This document shows, piece after piece, positions 51,101-62,486 of a stretch of 64,000 bases of DNA. Source of the stretch: Jacaranda mimosifolia (taxonomy: Eukaryota > Streptophyta > Magnoliopsida > Lamiales > Bignoniaceae); assembly GCA_018894105.1 (NCBI GenBank), contig CM032126.1:24712391-24776390 (forward strand). Direction: 5' to 3'. Below the pieces are notes generated by a model that saw only the letters and a program-made list of their open reading frames with translations, made no database searches and was not told where the DNA came from. Both the position numbers and the translations under genes were made by a program. Position 1 is the stretch's first letter; every line of letters begins with the position of its first letter.

Positions 51101-54100
51101 TGGAGGTAGCAAGGTCAAGTAAAGGAATCTCGGTTTCACAAAGGAAATATACACTTGACTTGTTAAGAGAGATGGGCATGCTTGGGTGTAAACCCTATGA
51201 CACCCCAATGGATCCATTCAACAAGATTGGCTCTAAAGGAGAATCAGCTACTTTTGACAAAGGAAGATACCAAAGGCTAGTAGGAAAATTGATATACTTG
51301 TCTCACACGAGACCAGATATTAGTTTCGCTGTGAGTATGGTTAGCCAGTATATGAACAACCCTACAGAAGAGCATCAAGAAGCAGTGTATAGGATATTGC
51401 GTTACTTAAAAATGACTCCAGGGAAAGGGTTGTTCTTCAAGAAGGGAACTAGCCAAAGTACAGAAATTTTCTCAGATGCTGACTGGGCTGGATCATTGAC
51501 AGATAGAAGATCAACCTCGGGATATTGTACCTATGTGTGGGGTAATTTAGTTACTTGGAGGAGTAAGAAGTAGTCAGTTGTAGCTCGCAGTAGCACTGAG
51601 GCCGAGTTTCGAGCAATGGCTCATGGTATTTGCGAGGGAATGTGGTTAAAAAGACTTCTAGAGGAACTTCAATATCCACTTGTAACATCAATGAAGTTGA
51701 TGTGTGACAATCAAGCAGCTATCAGTATTGCAAAGAATCCCGTGCATCATGACCGAACCAAGCATGTAGAGATTGATCGTCACTTTATCAAAGAAAAAAT
51801 TGAAAAAGGGATCAAAGAAGTTGATTATACTCCTACACGGCAGCAGACAGCAGATATTCTAACCAAAGCGATCCCAAGAGCTCAGTTTGACATGCATCTA
51901 TCCAAGCTGGGAATGATTGACATATATTCCCCAGCTTGAGGGGGAGTGAAGAATTCCAGAATCTTGAAGAGTATTAGAAGATTTTGATAGAAGATTTTTT
52001 GGAGTAATTGATGATTTGATAGAGGATTTTTAGGAGTAACTAATGCACTGTTTAGTGCCTGATTTTATGCCTTACTTCATGCCTTCTAGTTTCCTTTTGT
52101 AGACTTAGAATGTATATATAAATAGGCTGCTGTAAACAATGTAAAAGACAGAAAAATAAGATCAATTTCTTTTCAGATTTCTTCATTTAGATATACTCCA
52201 CTTACTTTTTGGCAACATGTTAACAGCTGAGATTCCAAAGTAACGGTTTGCCCAGAGATATACAAAGGTAATTATAAATGGGAGAGTAGGTACTTTCTAT
52301 ATTTGAAAGAGGTACTAATTTCGCCTAAACAGGGAGAAGGAAAAATAAAAATGCACAATTATTTACATGTTAATGTTAGCCTAAAATAAACAAATAAATT
52401 CTAAATGACTTAAGGTTGTATACCCTTCACATAAAAAATAGTTGAAGATAATTTTAAAATATCAATAAATTACCAAAAGCAGTTGTATGCATCTAATGAA
52501 TTTCTGATTTTGTTCGGGTATGATGCACTGACATTTGACCTGAATCCGAAAAATTTACAATCATAAAATTTCAATTAGAATTTTAAATTAAGAAGACAGT
52601 TTGTTCTTCTGAATTAATGTTGCAATAAATTTATTTTGTTATCTTGTTTGACAGAGGTATTTAATGCTCAAACATCTTGTAATTTAAAAATAAGCTTTAC
52701 AATTCATTTTCGTTATTGATAGTTTCTCCAAGTTTTATATCCTTTTTAGGTTTATAGATGACAAACAAATGTTTACCAAAATATTAAGAAATTTTAAACA
52801 TCATACTCAATCATGAGTCCAAGACAATAATTTGAAATTCTTGGTAAAAATTTATATTACCAAAGAAGATTGATCAATCAAAAAACTTTCTTAATAAAAC
52901 TTTTAAATTGGTAATGATATATGTAACTTAAATTTCTATATATCTTTCATATATTTAAAGCTTCACCATACTATATATAGAACATATTAGCACATTTTGG
53001 TACATGAACTTCTAAATTATTCTAATCCAGAAAATATTGTGTATGAATTTATGTTGGTTCAAGTGGTTGAGACAGAAAGAAAAAATAATTTAACCTGATA
53101 CAACATGGCACAATTTTCCCATTATATAAACCGGCACAATTCTTAGTTGCTCAACCAAGACTTAGAAATTAGACAAAGTGAGCCCAAAGAAAGGTGGTAG
53201 CCAGATTGAACAATGGAAATTGATCAAATAACAACAAAAGGCACCAAAACAGCATGATCATGCAAACCAGTACATTGCTAATGTGTAAATTACACTTTGA
53301 CAGACCTGTACATATATTATTCGCCAATCCTGTAAGATCTTCCCAAGTTTACGCCTTTGCCATGCAGTGTTAGTACAGAGGATTCTAAGCAAACTGACCA
53401 CTAACTGCATTCCACAACACATGAGTTTATCAGATTTCAGTGTCTAAACAATGTTTGAGTGAAAAAAGAAATGATTAAAGCAAGGAACCACTCGAAATAG
53501 CAAGAAGAGAAAAAGCTCACTGGCGAATTCAATGCCTGTTTGCAAGACAACCAAATAATTTACAAGTTCATTTGATATTAATATAAAGATAAATTCTTAG
53601 AAGAATAGTGACCTTAAATTATAAAATATATATTTAATATGCAAGATCTAGTATCAGGAAGATATCTGGCACTTCACCTGCCCTAACTGTCCAACAGTTT
53701 CGTTCTTCCGGATATCATGATTCTTAACCCCTTCAGGAAGTAAGGCAGCTATGCAAATAACAGCAAACATAGGTTCACGTCCATAGAGCTTCCCATCTTG
53801 TACCAGCAGAAGCTGTCCATTAGTTATCCGCATGAGAATCCATTGCACAAGACATCAATCCTTTATCAGTGAAATGACAAAAGAAAAACTTTACTGACAA
53901 AAAACTACATGTACTATACAAACAAAGATGAAGAACAATATCGTTGTATCCACGTAATGCAAATTCTACTAAGTCACAGGATCCAATGTATCCACTTTTT
54001 ATCAAAAATGAGAATGTTGAATGAATGAAACAAGAGGCATAGCTTGCCATTTTCGGTGAAGACTCACCAAAAATGATAAGACCTTAATACGCCATAAATA

Positions 54101-57100
54101 AGTTATTGGTCAATGAGAGTTCCCTTTTCCAAGAGTATCAATATTCTTATTAAACAAAGAAAAATATCTTAAAGAAAGAGATCCATCGTGAACCAAAACA
54201 GAAATACTTCAAACTAAAGCCTTGATTACAGTAGTACACTATTTTCTTGAACATTATAAATCAGTCATTTCAGCATAGATTCACTTATATGCATGATTAC
54301 GGAAGTCAGCACCAACCAAACTCATGAACCACCTGGGACCACTCTCTAAATTGTAGCTTGAGTCAGTTAATACAAAAAAAGGTGACTATGGTTAGGATCA
54401 TCAAAACCTGCAAATACGTATGTTGGTTTCAGGGTGGATCTTATTGATAGGAACTAGGCAAAGACAATAGCATTTATAGTGAAATATTAGCAGCTTATTA
54501 CTCAACATAATAACCTTAAATATAAGGTGCATGTGAGTGTGTTGGATCTCTTGTTGCAGAAGACACTATAAACGTACACAACTACATTTCTGCTTTATTG
54601 GAAGACACTATGGGTTAAGGCATAGACTTAAGGATGTGTTGACAAGTACAACATCGTTGTACTAACTCTATGTTTGTATATGTGGGTGTGAATTTGATTC
54701 AGCTCAACAGGGCCTTAATGCAAACTTACGTGCACTCATCCAATCCACATGGATCCTCATCGCCTTTATTCTCCATCAAAAGTCATTACATAGTTGAACC
54801 ATAAGGGTCGAAATTTTCTGAAAAATACATCATTTCAGAAGTCCTCTAGATTCTCCACTCCCAATAGTCTATGAATTGGCCCATTAGTTGAATATGGAGG
54901 CCATAACTTAAGGTGGCCAAATAATTTTAATGTGTATTGCTGCAAGCTATCGTCAGTAGATACTTAGCCAATACGTGAATATTCTCATACTTCATCCTAT
55001 CTCTCCTTGGTTTTACATGGAATAATCTTAACATTATCATCGCCACTATATGGAATTTATATATTATTGTTTAAATGCCTGTTTCTAGTATTTCTAATTT
55101 ATGGCATTACTCCTGGTAGTGAATTAATGCACAATTTCTTCTTTAATTTTAATGAAACTCTCAATCACACACTAGATCCCTTCCAAGTTAGGTAGGTTGT
55201 CGGTTTTTTGGATGGACAGAAAGCACACCACCAGAAAATGATTCCTAATTCCAAAAATAAGGGATAATTTTTGCTCGAGAAGCGTTCTGGAAGATCAGAA
55301 ATCATTCAGGAATTCTGGAATCTTAGAGTATTAACTTTTTTCAGAGAGTGAGAAATGCCAAACATAACACAAACTAACTCCTAAGGGCCCTTTGTTTTCA
55401 TTTTCAAACCCCATTTTCATTTTCTCATCAAAATGAAAATAGAGAATTATTACTATCTACACCATTTTCTCAAATATTTTCATTTTCAAAACATTCTTTA
55501 TTATATTCTCTCTCCATTTTCATCCTTTTTTCAACCCCTATCATTACCTTAATTATTTTTTATCTTTCCAATACTTCTCATACATCATTCACAAATTATA
55601 ATATTATTTTTTCAAGCAATCACACATCACATCATCAATTCAAATTCAAAAACTACGCAACTTTTAATACAAAAACACTCAACATCCAAATACATCTCAT
55701 TTTCACACCTATATAAACTTATATAAACCTATAATTTTCTACAACACATCCAAATAAAACTTTATTTTCAAATTCAACTATTCTAACTAGCTTTTCACTA
55801 TGCATTTTCACTAGAAAATGAAAATGACTCCAGAAAATGAAACCAAATGGGCTCTAAAGAAACAGGTATCAAGGTAGGTTCAGTAATATAATTTACTTTA
55901 CCACCAAATATTTCTAGTACCTAATCCTAGTTCTAATGCAAATGAGTGGATTGGGCCTCAGCCGTTACTTTAGCATTCAATTTTCACCCATATCAGACAT
56001 TACATTCCCCTCTCCACCCCCATATGCATCATATATTTAAAAAATAATCATTTGACCAAATATTTTTGGTCGTTGAACCTCATTGCAAGCTCTTCTAGTG
56101 CAATCAATTTCCTAGATTCAATCATCCAATGCATGACTCTTGAATCTTGATCTCAGTTCCCTGTTGCCAGACGTTATAGCAACCTTATGACATATTGATT
56201 AGCTTTGATGCTGTGCCATAAAATTGCCTTTCACCATCCCAGTGAAAAGCATTTCAAGAGACCAAGGATTGACTCAGGATATTTCACCCCTTGGTAAAAC
56301 ATAAAACTTCAACATATTAATCATTTTTTTTTTTTTTGGTTTTTTATTCTTTTGGAGGGAATACAAATTTACAAGAATCAAATGTTACAAACCTGGGGTC
56401 AAACTTCTAATTATTGATTGGAATTTCAAACAAGAACAGTGCTAGAATTGAACCTGGATATGAGCTCTAGCGACCAAATCTGGTTGAAACTTCTGAAAGT
56501 CGACCACAAAGCGCATGGCACCTTCATAAACAGGATCCAAAGAGTAGGAACATATAATTTCTAGGTCATGAAGAAGCTTCTGGAAATAATTAACTGCCTG
56601 GTGCAAGAAAAGTGAGAGCTCGTTAACTTCCATCATGGTATGATTAAGATTTTCATTACCAGTTCCTTGAAACTAACCTTTTTCCAGCTTAGTAGTTTAA
56701 CGGCACGGGGTGGAGTTGGGGCTGCTGACCTACTGTTTAACGTAGAATCGAAACCAATTGGTTGACAACCGGAGGCAGTTGTTTTATCTTCTATTCCATC
56801 CTCTAAAGTTCCAGATCCACAGTTGTGTATCAGAAATTCTTCTGATCTAAGAATGGAATCTAGCTCAGACAAACAGGAAAGGATATGTTTCTTAGCCAAC
56901 TCCAAGCCTTTGCCTTGAGGTCTCCTCATACATGTTAGCACATGGTAAAAGTGCTGAGCCAACAGAAAGTTTTTCAAACGTTATTGGAGGAAGAATGATG
57001 GCATCACATACAAAAAGAATCCACATTGGAAATGTAAGGAGGAACATTTTTCAAAATACATAACAGCAAAAACAATTCCAATGGCTAAATAGTATTTCAG

Positions 57101-60100
57101 ACATAAGTAGTAAATAGAAGAATCAAAATGATTGACAACACCTTTATATCACATCACATGTCTTCATTACATAACATATTGCTGCAACACATCACCGCTT
57201 CAAGATCAACCCAAAAATAGCAGATTGGGGACACAAATTTAATAACTCATTTACGACATTCATGCTTTTGGTTCTTCTCATATTATTATCATTTTCCATT
57301 ATTAGCTGGGAATGCAAGTGTTTTTTGAGAACCTTGTAGAATTCTTAAGTAGTTCGTTCAAATTTGATTTCTTTCCTCAGCTGCATTCTACAATCTATCA
57401 ATATAGGAAAATTTTATTCTGAGGTAATTGGATCCATGGTTTTTCAGTGGTTAATACTATAGAAAACTTAGAACAATCATCAGGATTTTCCAGCATCTTG
57501 AAATAGGTCTCTTGCAGTAGTTTTGACACATCCAACATAGACAAAATATGTTTTTCTTTCATCATCACCATCATAATTTTTCTTGGCGAGTTCGTCGCTG
57601 TTAAAATTAAATCAAGCGTGATTCTAAATAATCTCCTTGCAGTTAGGAAATTTATTCATCTTTCTCTGCTCTTCCATCCATGCAGAGTTGCTTTATTTTC
57701 ATGATTCAAGATTGGTGTACACCCTCTATAAGCAGAAAATAAAATGAGGATACACTTATTTCTTATTTTCTTCCATACCCGCTACATCCTCGTGGTGCAG
57801 TGACTTTACTGCATCACATGGGCCACTAGAAAAGTTATAAAATGCTTCATATCCTCAAATTCACACGATTCACTTAAGTATGGCCAGTAAAAGAGCTATT
57901 CTAGTAGAATACTAAACCATCTAATTATTAGCGTACATGTTTTCACCACAATACATGGACACACTATAACTGAGCCACAACCATTTCCAATATGTGAGCA
58001 TGCTCAAAACTTCAACAGGCATGTCACACTCCAAAAATCCAGAAAATCAAACAAAAAGGAATATTATACACCTTTTTCAAGACATCAACATAATACAATG
58101 TTCACTTATTAGTAGCAGCGTGTGACATAAAATATGTCATAAATGCTGTGATGCTGCAATTTTTGTTGTTAAATTGAATTAAGCTTTGATTTATCAGTTT
58201 CCGCATTTTTGTTTCAGCATTTTTACCTTGATTGGACGCCATTACTAGGTGTATTGAATCATTAAATGTTTTATATCCTAGATTATAAATATATATATAC
58301 TCACGAATTTAATACTCTTTGAAAGAAACAGTTCATAGGAAAATCTTTTCTGTGTATTTTATTGTTATTTGGGTCCTATCCATAGGAAATAATCTTATGA
58401 TCCAGCAAAATAGAATTGGTATACGTATCTAGGAAATTGATGGATCCAAATTATGTCATGTTCCATCACTGTCTATGTGCGTCTATGCAACCGCAAAACA
58501 GTTCAAGAATCTTTGAGCCAATTAAAAACAATGGTACTTTTCTCCCAGGTTAGCATGTACAACCTACAACAAACAGCACAAAAGGAAACAATTAAGTCGA
58601 GAGAGGATGAAGAAAAGCCTGAAGGCCATACTCAAAACAATATGCCTTACTGTTTATGTCAAAATGATATTCCGTCCATGTCAGAACAAAAGTATCTCTT
58701 CTATTATCTCTTCTATAATCCTACCTGGAACTAGAATGAACTATGACTTCTAAGCTTTACTTTCCACTTTGTCACCTAGTCAATCACTGTCTTCTCTTTG
58801 ATCTGTTCTTTCAAGTCCTACTCCCGCTGTATGATCCTTTTACTTAAAGTGGGTCATATTCCATGAGAAAATAGTATGATTGTTTGCATTACACAACCAT
58901 TTTGGGAGATAAAAATTCAATAGGAAACTAGGAGAACAGAAGCAGGATGAAATAATAATGACCGAATTTCACCAAATAGGCACAAAAAAACTGGTATTTG
59001 CTAAAATTGTAGATGATCTTCTACGTAATCTTTACTAGCGATGGTTCTGCTGTAGTGAATAGTGAACATAATGCAATTTGATAAATTTGGATACCTTTTC
59101 AGATTGGTTCACTTTTCTGTAGGTCACATATTTACTTGATGCATTTACCTTGATTGCACTAGATTGGAACAATTTGGCGAATTTTTCAGAAGTGTTATAT
59201 CTTTGATAATCTCATTTCATTTGATTGCCATAGGCAATGACGGATCGCGCGGGGGGGGGGGGGGGGGGGTTTGGACCCAACAATTTATATATATTTTTTA
59301 ATTTTTGTAATATGTCTACATATTTTTACAATTTTAGTAATACCCCCCCCCCCCCAAACAAAATTTTCTTACATATTTTTTGATTTTTGTAATAATTTTT
59401 AGTTTATATATTTAAATTTTTTACCTATTTTAATTTTGTGAAAGTTTAAAATAAACTTTTAGTCCCATATTTACAATCAAATAATTTATATGTTTACAGG
59501 GATCTAACTAAAGAAAACCTTTACAACTTCAAAACAATTAAATCTGACTTCAACGAGATTAAGGTGTTCAGACAAAAATAAGTGAATATTTAAGGAAAAA
59601 AAAAAAAAAATTCGATTTATATTTTTCTTTAGCATGCATTTATCTCTTCTATTTACTTAAATAATATATATTATCATCTTCATCTTTAAGTTTATAATAT
59701 ATTTTGAATGCTCCTTTATATTCATCATAAAATATATGTTATTGACTTATTGTATCTTTTAATTAAAAACAATCGGAAATTATGTATGCTTTTGGGCTTT
59801 ATGAAAAGAATAAGGCTTACAATCAAATAATGTATAACTAAATATATGTTTGAATATTGTTATTCTTATAGATATTTGAGTAATTGATAAGTGAAAATAG
59901 GAAAATTGAAAACTTATCATTTAATCGATCATTTGCCTTACTTGTTATTGGTTCTTCCTGTTTCAACAACTATAAGTAAAAGAACTTTTTCCACTATGAA
60001 TATTGTCAAAGATAGGCTCAAATATAAATGTAAGATGATCTTTTAGCCAATTGTTTAGTTACTTATATTGAGAAAGATATTACTAAAATTTTTGACATTG

Positions 60101-62486
60101 ATTCAATTATTTTTGAATTTTATGACATGGAAAGGCATCATGCTCAACTTCGATGACGACATATATTTCAAATTCGTAAATTATAAAATTTGTATTCAAA
60201 CTTTTATATTTTATAATTTTGCCCGCTTAAATCTTAGTTCTGGTTCTGTCCCTGGCCATAGGGTGGAGTGGTGGGCATGCATGACTCTTTCAAACAGTGA
60301 TTAGGAGTACTGGTCAAAACTGAAACTAGATCCAATAAATCAATGTGTGAAAGCCAGATTCGGAACTGCTATAGCTAACACATTAAGCAATCCAGAAAGC
60401 TACTAGCACTGAAAGCATACTTCAAAAAAAGCAGTCTAGTAGAAAAAAATTCATACAAGAATCTTAATTGCACCTAATACACATATACTTAAGAAATAGT
60501 TTAAATTATATTTATGCAAGACAGAAATTCAAAGATAATACAAGGCAAGACCTTACGAAAGCGTAAGCGGCATAAAACAGCTTTACAAAACCCTTCTTCA
60601 AGATCGAGATTAGTTTGCAGTGGTTCTACATCTGTGTAAAAACAGGAGAATAACCTTGAAATTGATATATAAGTTGCTTTGAGAAGTAAAAATAAAGGTA
60701 TTAGTGACATCATGGCAAACAACAAGTTCAGATTTATCAATGTAGAATTGTATATTAATTAATATCTGTGAACAATAAAATATATATATATATATATAAT
60801 TAAGAATAGTCATTTAGGCGAAGGCACTAGTACTGAACTGATGGCTATCATCCTCAGGCAGTAGTTTATATCAAACATTGCAGGTAAACATACACAAAAT
60901 GGAATATAAACTAACAATGTGCAAATGATGGATTACATGAATTATGTCTACATAAACATGCATAACAGAACTTCGTGTAAACAGAAAAATCAAATAGTTC
61001 ATACTTGATGTGACTTATAGCAAAGAGAAGACAAAATCATTGATGCAGACAACAGAAGGATCAAGAAAAAGCAAATACAAAGAAATTATTGTGCAAAATA
61101 AAAGTTTTCATGAAGATAATTTACAGCACAAAATAAGTGAGTTCATGGTGGATTCTTTAATTATCAGGCTCCAAACATAACTATTTTAAGATATTTTAAC
61201 AACAGCAGAATCATTGTAATTTCTGAAAAATAATGTAATCCATAGATGCTCAACAAATATGCAAAAAGGGCCAACAGAATTCTTTCTTGGTTTCAAATCA
61301 TTAGAGCTGGCTCTTGATCAGTAACGTATTTATTTTCCCAATAAGAGTCATAGGGTCCTTTGAGTTTTCTGAGTCCTTGAAGTCTATATAAAACATTGTG
61401 ATGCACCAACACATTTAAAAGATAATAAGAAAACCAAAAGCTATAGATGGATTGAGCAATGCAATTCCAAACCATTTGTCTGACCATGGGCTGGGAGGTG
61501 GCCCCCACCCCCCCAAGAGTCGAGACTTAATTTTTCTTTCTTTTCTTCTTCCAATCAACTTTGGTGGCACTCGGGTACCAGTTACAGCACACAAGGGTAG
61601 CACCAAAATTGATCTCAGCTGCTTCTATAGTTAAATCTGCCTATTCTTTTTCATTAAGGAAAATTTATTTTAGTTTCTATTAGCTGATTCTCTCAGCTGG
61701 ACAACACATTTCAAAGTGTAATTAATATAGTAATCAACAGAAGTTTAGTCCAACAGGAACAAGCACTGTCAAAATCCTGGGTATGAGAAAATTGAGAAAA
61801 AAATAATATGTTATGAGGCCAGATAATCAAATAAAAGTCCTCCACTAACCCTTCAAACTCCCCCAAGAAAAAAGAATACAAAAGTAAGAAGTCCTAAAGG
61901 TGCCAAGCATATCAATTCCTGATAATGCCATCTATGGTCACTGAGTTATGACATTGAGCAACAATTTCATGATATACAACTGTTTGGATTATAGCACTGC
62001 AGAAAACTAGCTGTGATGAATCATGTTGAATGAGCATCTAGCAATTTAAAGCGGAAATAATTTACAAATGAGCACCAGTGCCAAAATAAATTTATCAAAA
62101 TAATTGTCTACAGAGTAGTGATAAATCCAGTAGGGCACTTAAGAAGCTAATGAAAAAGGTAAACCGTTTTAGTGGCTTTTTCCACTTTATGCTGAAAAGT
62201 AGTTCTGTATTCCAACTTAATATTTGTATAATTCTTTTCACGACATCAAAGAGACCAATACAAAAGCATACCTTAACTTCTTTATCGAGAGAATGCTTAA
62301 AATATCAACAAGACACATGAGTACTAGGTGTGCACCTTCTAAAACTCTCCTTTTAGACAATGGTGCTTTAGAAGCCTTTAATTGCCGAGAAACTGTTTCT
62401 TCCACCGCATGTAGCATTGATAAGCACTTTTCATCCCCATCAGCCTCTAACGGAAGACCATAAGCCATAGTAAAAAGATCATCTTC
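39117..62486 (-). CDS. NAA35: NatC N-terminal acetyltransferase auxiliary subunit NAA35/MAK10 (5' part outside window)
   Basis: Twelve exons: 62336-62486, 60552-60631, 56678-56953, 56454-56597, 53678-53812, 53306-53404, 44031-44087, 41065-41269, 40437-40555, 39875-39943, 39451-39549, 39117-39359. All introns are GT-AG; the sum is 1,677 nt, 558 codons plus TGA with no break. The product is the scaffold subunit that with NAA30 and NAA38 acetylates N termini starting Met-hydrophobic (ML, MF, MI, MW) at the ribosome. Family blocks seen: [150 protein letters not shown]. Plant homologues have about 700 residues, so roughly 160 N-terminal residues lie right of the window or in unseen exons. Introns carry several transposons. 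Confidence 0.93.
45056..46080 (-). repeat. GC-richer repeat-like block with 39-bp perfect tandem duplication
   Basis: Composition differs sharply from the surrounding intron. The unit beginning gcacaaaaccgcaattggct occurs exactly twice (45,267-45,305 and 45,306-45,344). On the minus strand the block opens near 46,064 with TGTTAGG and soon shows GATTAGAC, as does the island at 6,097, so both may be remnants of one LTR family. No coding domain or clean target duplication was found. Confidence 0.4.
46807..47112. mobile_element. MITE, PIF/Harbinger (Tourist-like) type
   Basis: 306 bp, starting GAGCCCTTTGGTTT and ending AAACCAAACGGGCTC (14-15 bp inverted repeat with one mismatch), flanked by tta at 46,804-46,806 and 47,113-47,115. 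The TWA duplication and these ends fit Tourist-like MITEs. The interior is a run of ggaaatgaaa-like motifs. It lies in a NAA35 intron. Confidence 0.85.
48046..48050. repeat. left 5-bp target-site duplication of copia element
   Basis: tttag; the identical 5 bp follow the 3' LTR at 52,186-52,190. Confidence 0.9.
48051..48264 (+). repeat. 5' LTR of copia element
   Basis: 214 bp, begins TGAAGAATTCC and ends TTTCTTCA. Contains a TATA-like tatatataaatag at about 48,193. About five substitutions and two indels (13 and 12 bp) separate it from the 3' LTR. Confidence 0.95.
48486..51939 (+). pseudogene. copia pol polyprotein remnant (PR-INT-RT-RH), decayed
   Basis: Protease: the [10 protein letters not shown] active-site block near 48,617 in an ORF ending at 48,838. 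Integrase: a zinc-binding H-H-C-C region (LGHPN then CEVCQLSKH, 49,080-49,185), then a catalytic core spread over two frames to about 50,000. Reverse transcriptase: ORF 50,050-51,573 with [23 protein letters not shown] and YVDD (near 50,985). RNase H: SDADWAGS at about 51,474, then [16 protein letters not shown] and the C-terminal [10 protein letters not shown] block to 51,939. Damage: a stop at 48,838, frameshifts near 49,300 and about 50,050-50,180, and TAG at 51,571-51,573, beyond which the frame stays open. No functional product is expected. Confidence 0.92.
51947..52185 (+). repeat. 3' LTR of copia element
   Basis: 239 bp, TG...CA. It is 25 bp longer than the 5' LTR because of a 13-bp local duplication near 51,980 (gaagattttgatagaagatt) and an extra 12 bp near 52,060. 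Confidence 0.95.
53813..56453 (-). other. NAA35 intron with one MITE
   Basis: 2.6-kb intron between the codons for RAHIQ and LLLVQDGK. It contains the MITE at 55,385-55,854; otherwise no gene or repeat is recognised. Confidence 0.85.
55385..55854. mobile_element. MITE, PIF/Harbinger (Tourist-like) type
   Basis: 470 bp, starts GGGCCCTTTGTTTT and ends AAACCAAATGGGCTC, flanked by taa on both sides (55,382-55,384 and 55,855-55,857). Same family as 46,807 and 20,016, with an aaaatgaaaat-rich interior, inverted relative to 46,807. Confidence 0.85.
59235..60254 (+). mobile_element. hAT-superfamily transposon, internally deleted, with transposase C-terminus
   Basis: 1,020 bp bounded by the exact 8-bp duplication gccatagg (59,227-59,234 and 60,255-60,262). 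Ends CAATGACGGATC and, inverted, CAGGGACAGAAC give a weak terminal inverted repeat. At about 59,945-60,150 the plus strand encodes the hAT C-terminal dimerisation region in two frames: [27 protein letters not shown], then after a +1 shift [16 protein letters not shown] and [10 protein letters not shown]. The catalytic domain is absent. A 19-G run and a 13-C run lie just inside the left end. Confidence 0.88.
59251..59355. repeat. poly-G (19) and poly-C (13) tracts inside hAT end
   Basis: G run 59,251-59,269 and C run 59,343-59,355, about 73 bp apart. They are complementary, so this could fold as a hairpin or quadruplex. Run lengths in an assembly are often unreliable. Confidence 0.85.
60632..62335 (-). 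other. NAA35 intron, unremarkable
   Basis: 1.7-kb intron with a (TA)n run near 60,780. A short C-rich patch near 61,500 causes overlapping small ORFs on both strands. Nothing else is seen. Confidence 0.85.

Larger units (their letters stand above)
48051..52185 (+). mobile_element. Ty1/copia LTR retrotransposon lacking gag
   Basis: 4,135 bp: 5' LTR 48,051-48,264; primer-binding site TGGTATCAGAGCC at 48,265-48,277 (complementary to the initiator methionine tRNA); pol remnant; purine tract ttgagggggag at 51,936-51,946; 3' LTR 51,947-52,185. A 5-bp duplication flanks it. Only ~205 bp separate the primer site from the protease ORF, so nearly all of gag (normally over 1 kb) is gone. Domain order protease-integrase-RT-RNase H is that of copia. 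It is in antisense orientation within a NAA35 intron. It cannot be autonomous. Confidence 0.95.
44088..53305 (-). other. 9.2-kb NAA35 intron hosting transposons
   Basis: The intron lies between the codons for IIYVQ and LELAF. It holds a (TA)n run near 44,543, a GC-richer block at 45,060-46,080, a PIF-type MITE (46,807-47,112) and a copia element (48,051-52,185). Short ORFs at 44,666, 45,059 and 46,277 have no domains. The remaining sequence is unremarkable AT-rich intron. Confidence 0.85.
56954..60551 (-). other. NAA35 intron with hAT insertion
   Basis: 3.6-kb intron between the codons for CRLRFRK and HFYHVL. Holds the hAT remnant at 59,235-60,254. The 93-codon ORF at 58,453 has no recognisable domain. 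Confidence 0.85.

Noticed and set aside
58453..58734. 93-codon plus-strand ORF in a NAA35 intron
   Set aside because: No recognisable motif, no splice context, and antisense within an intron; regarded as chance.
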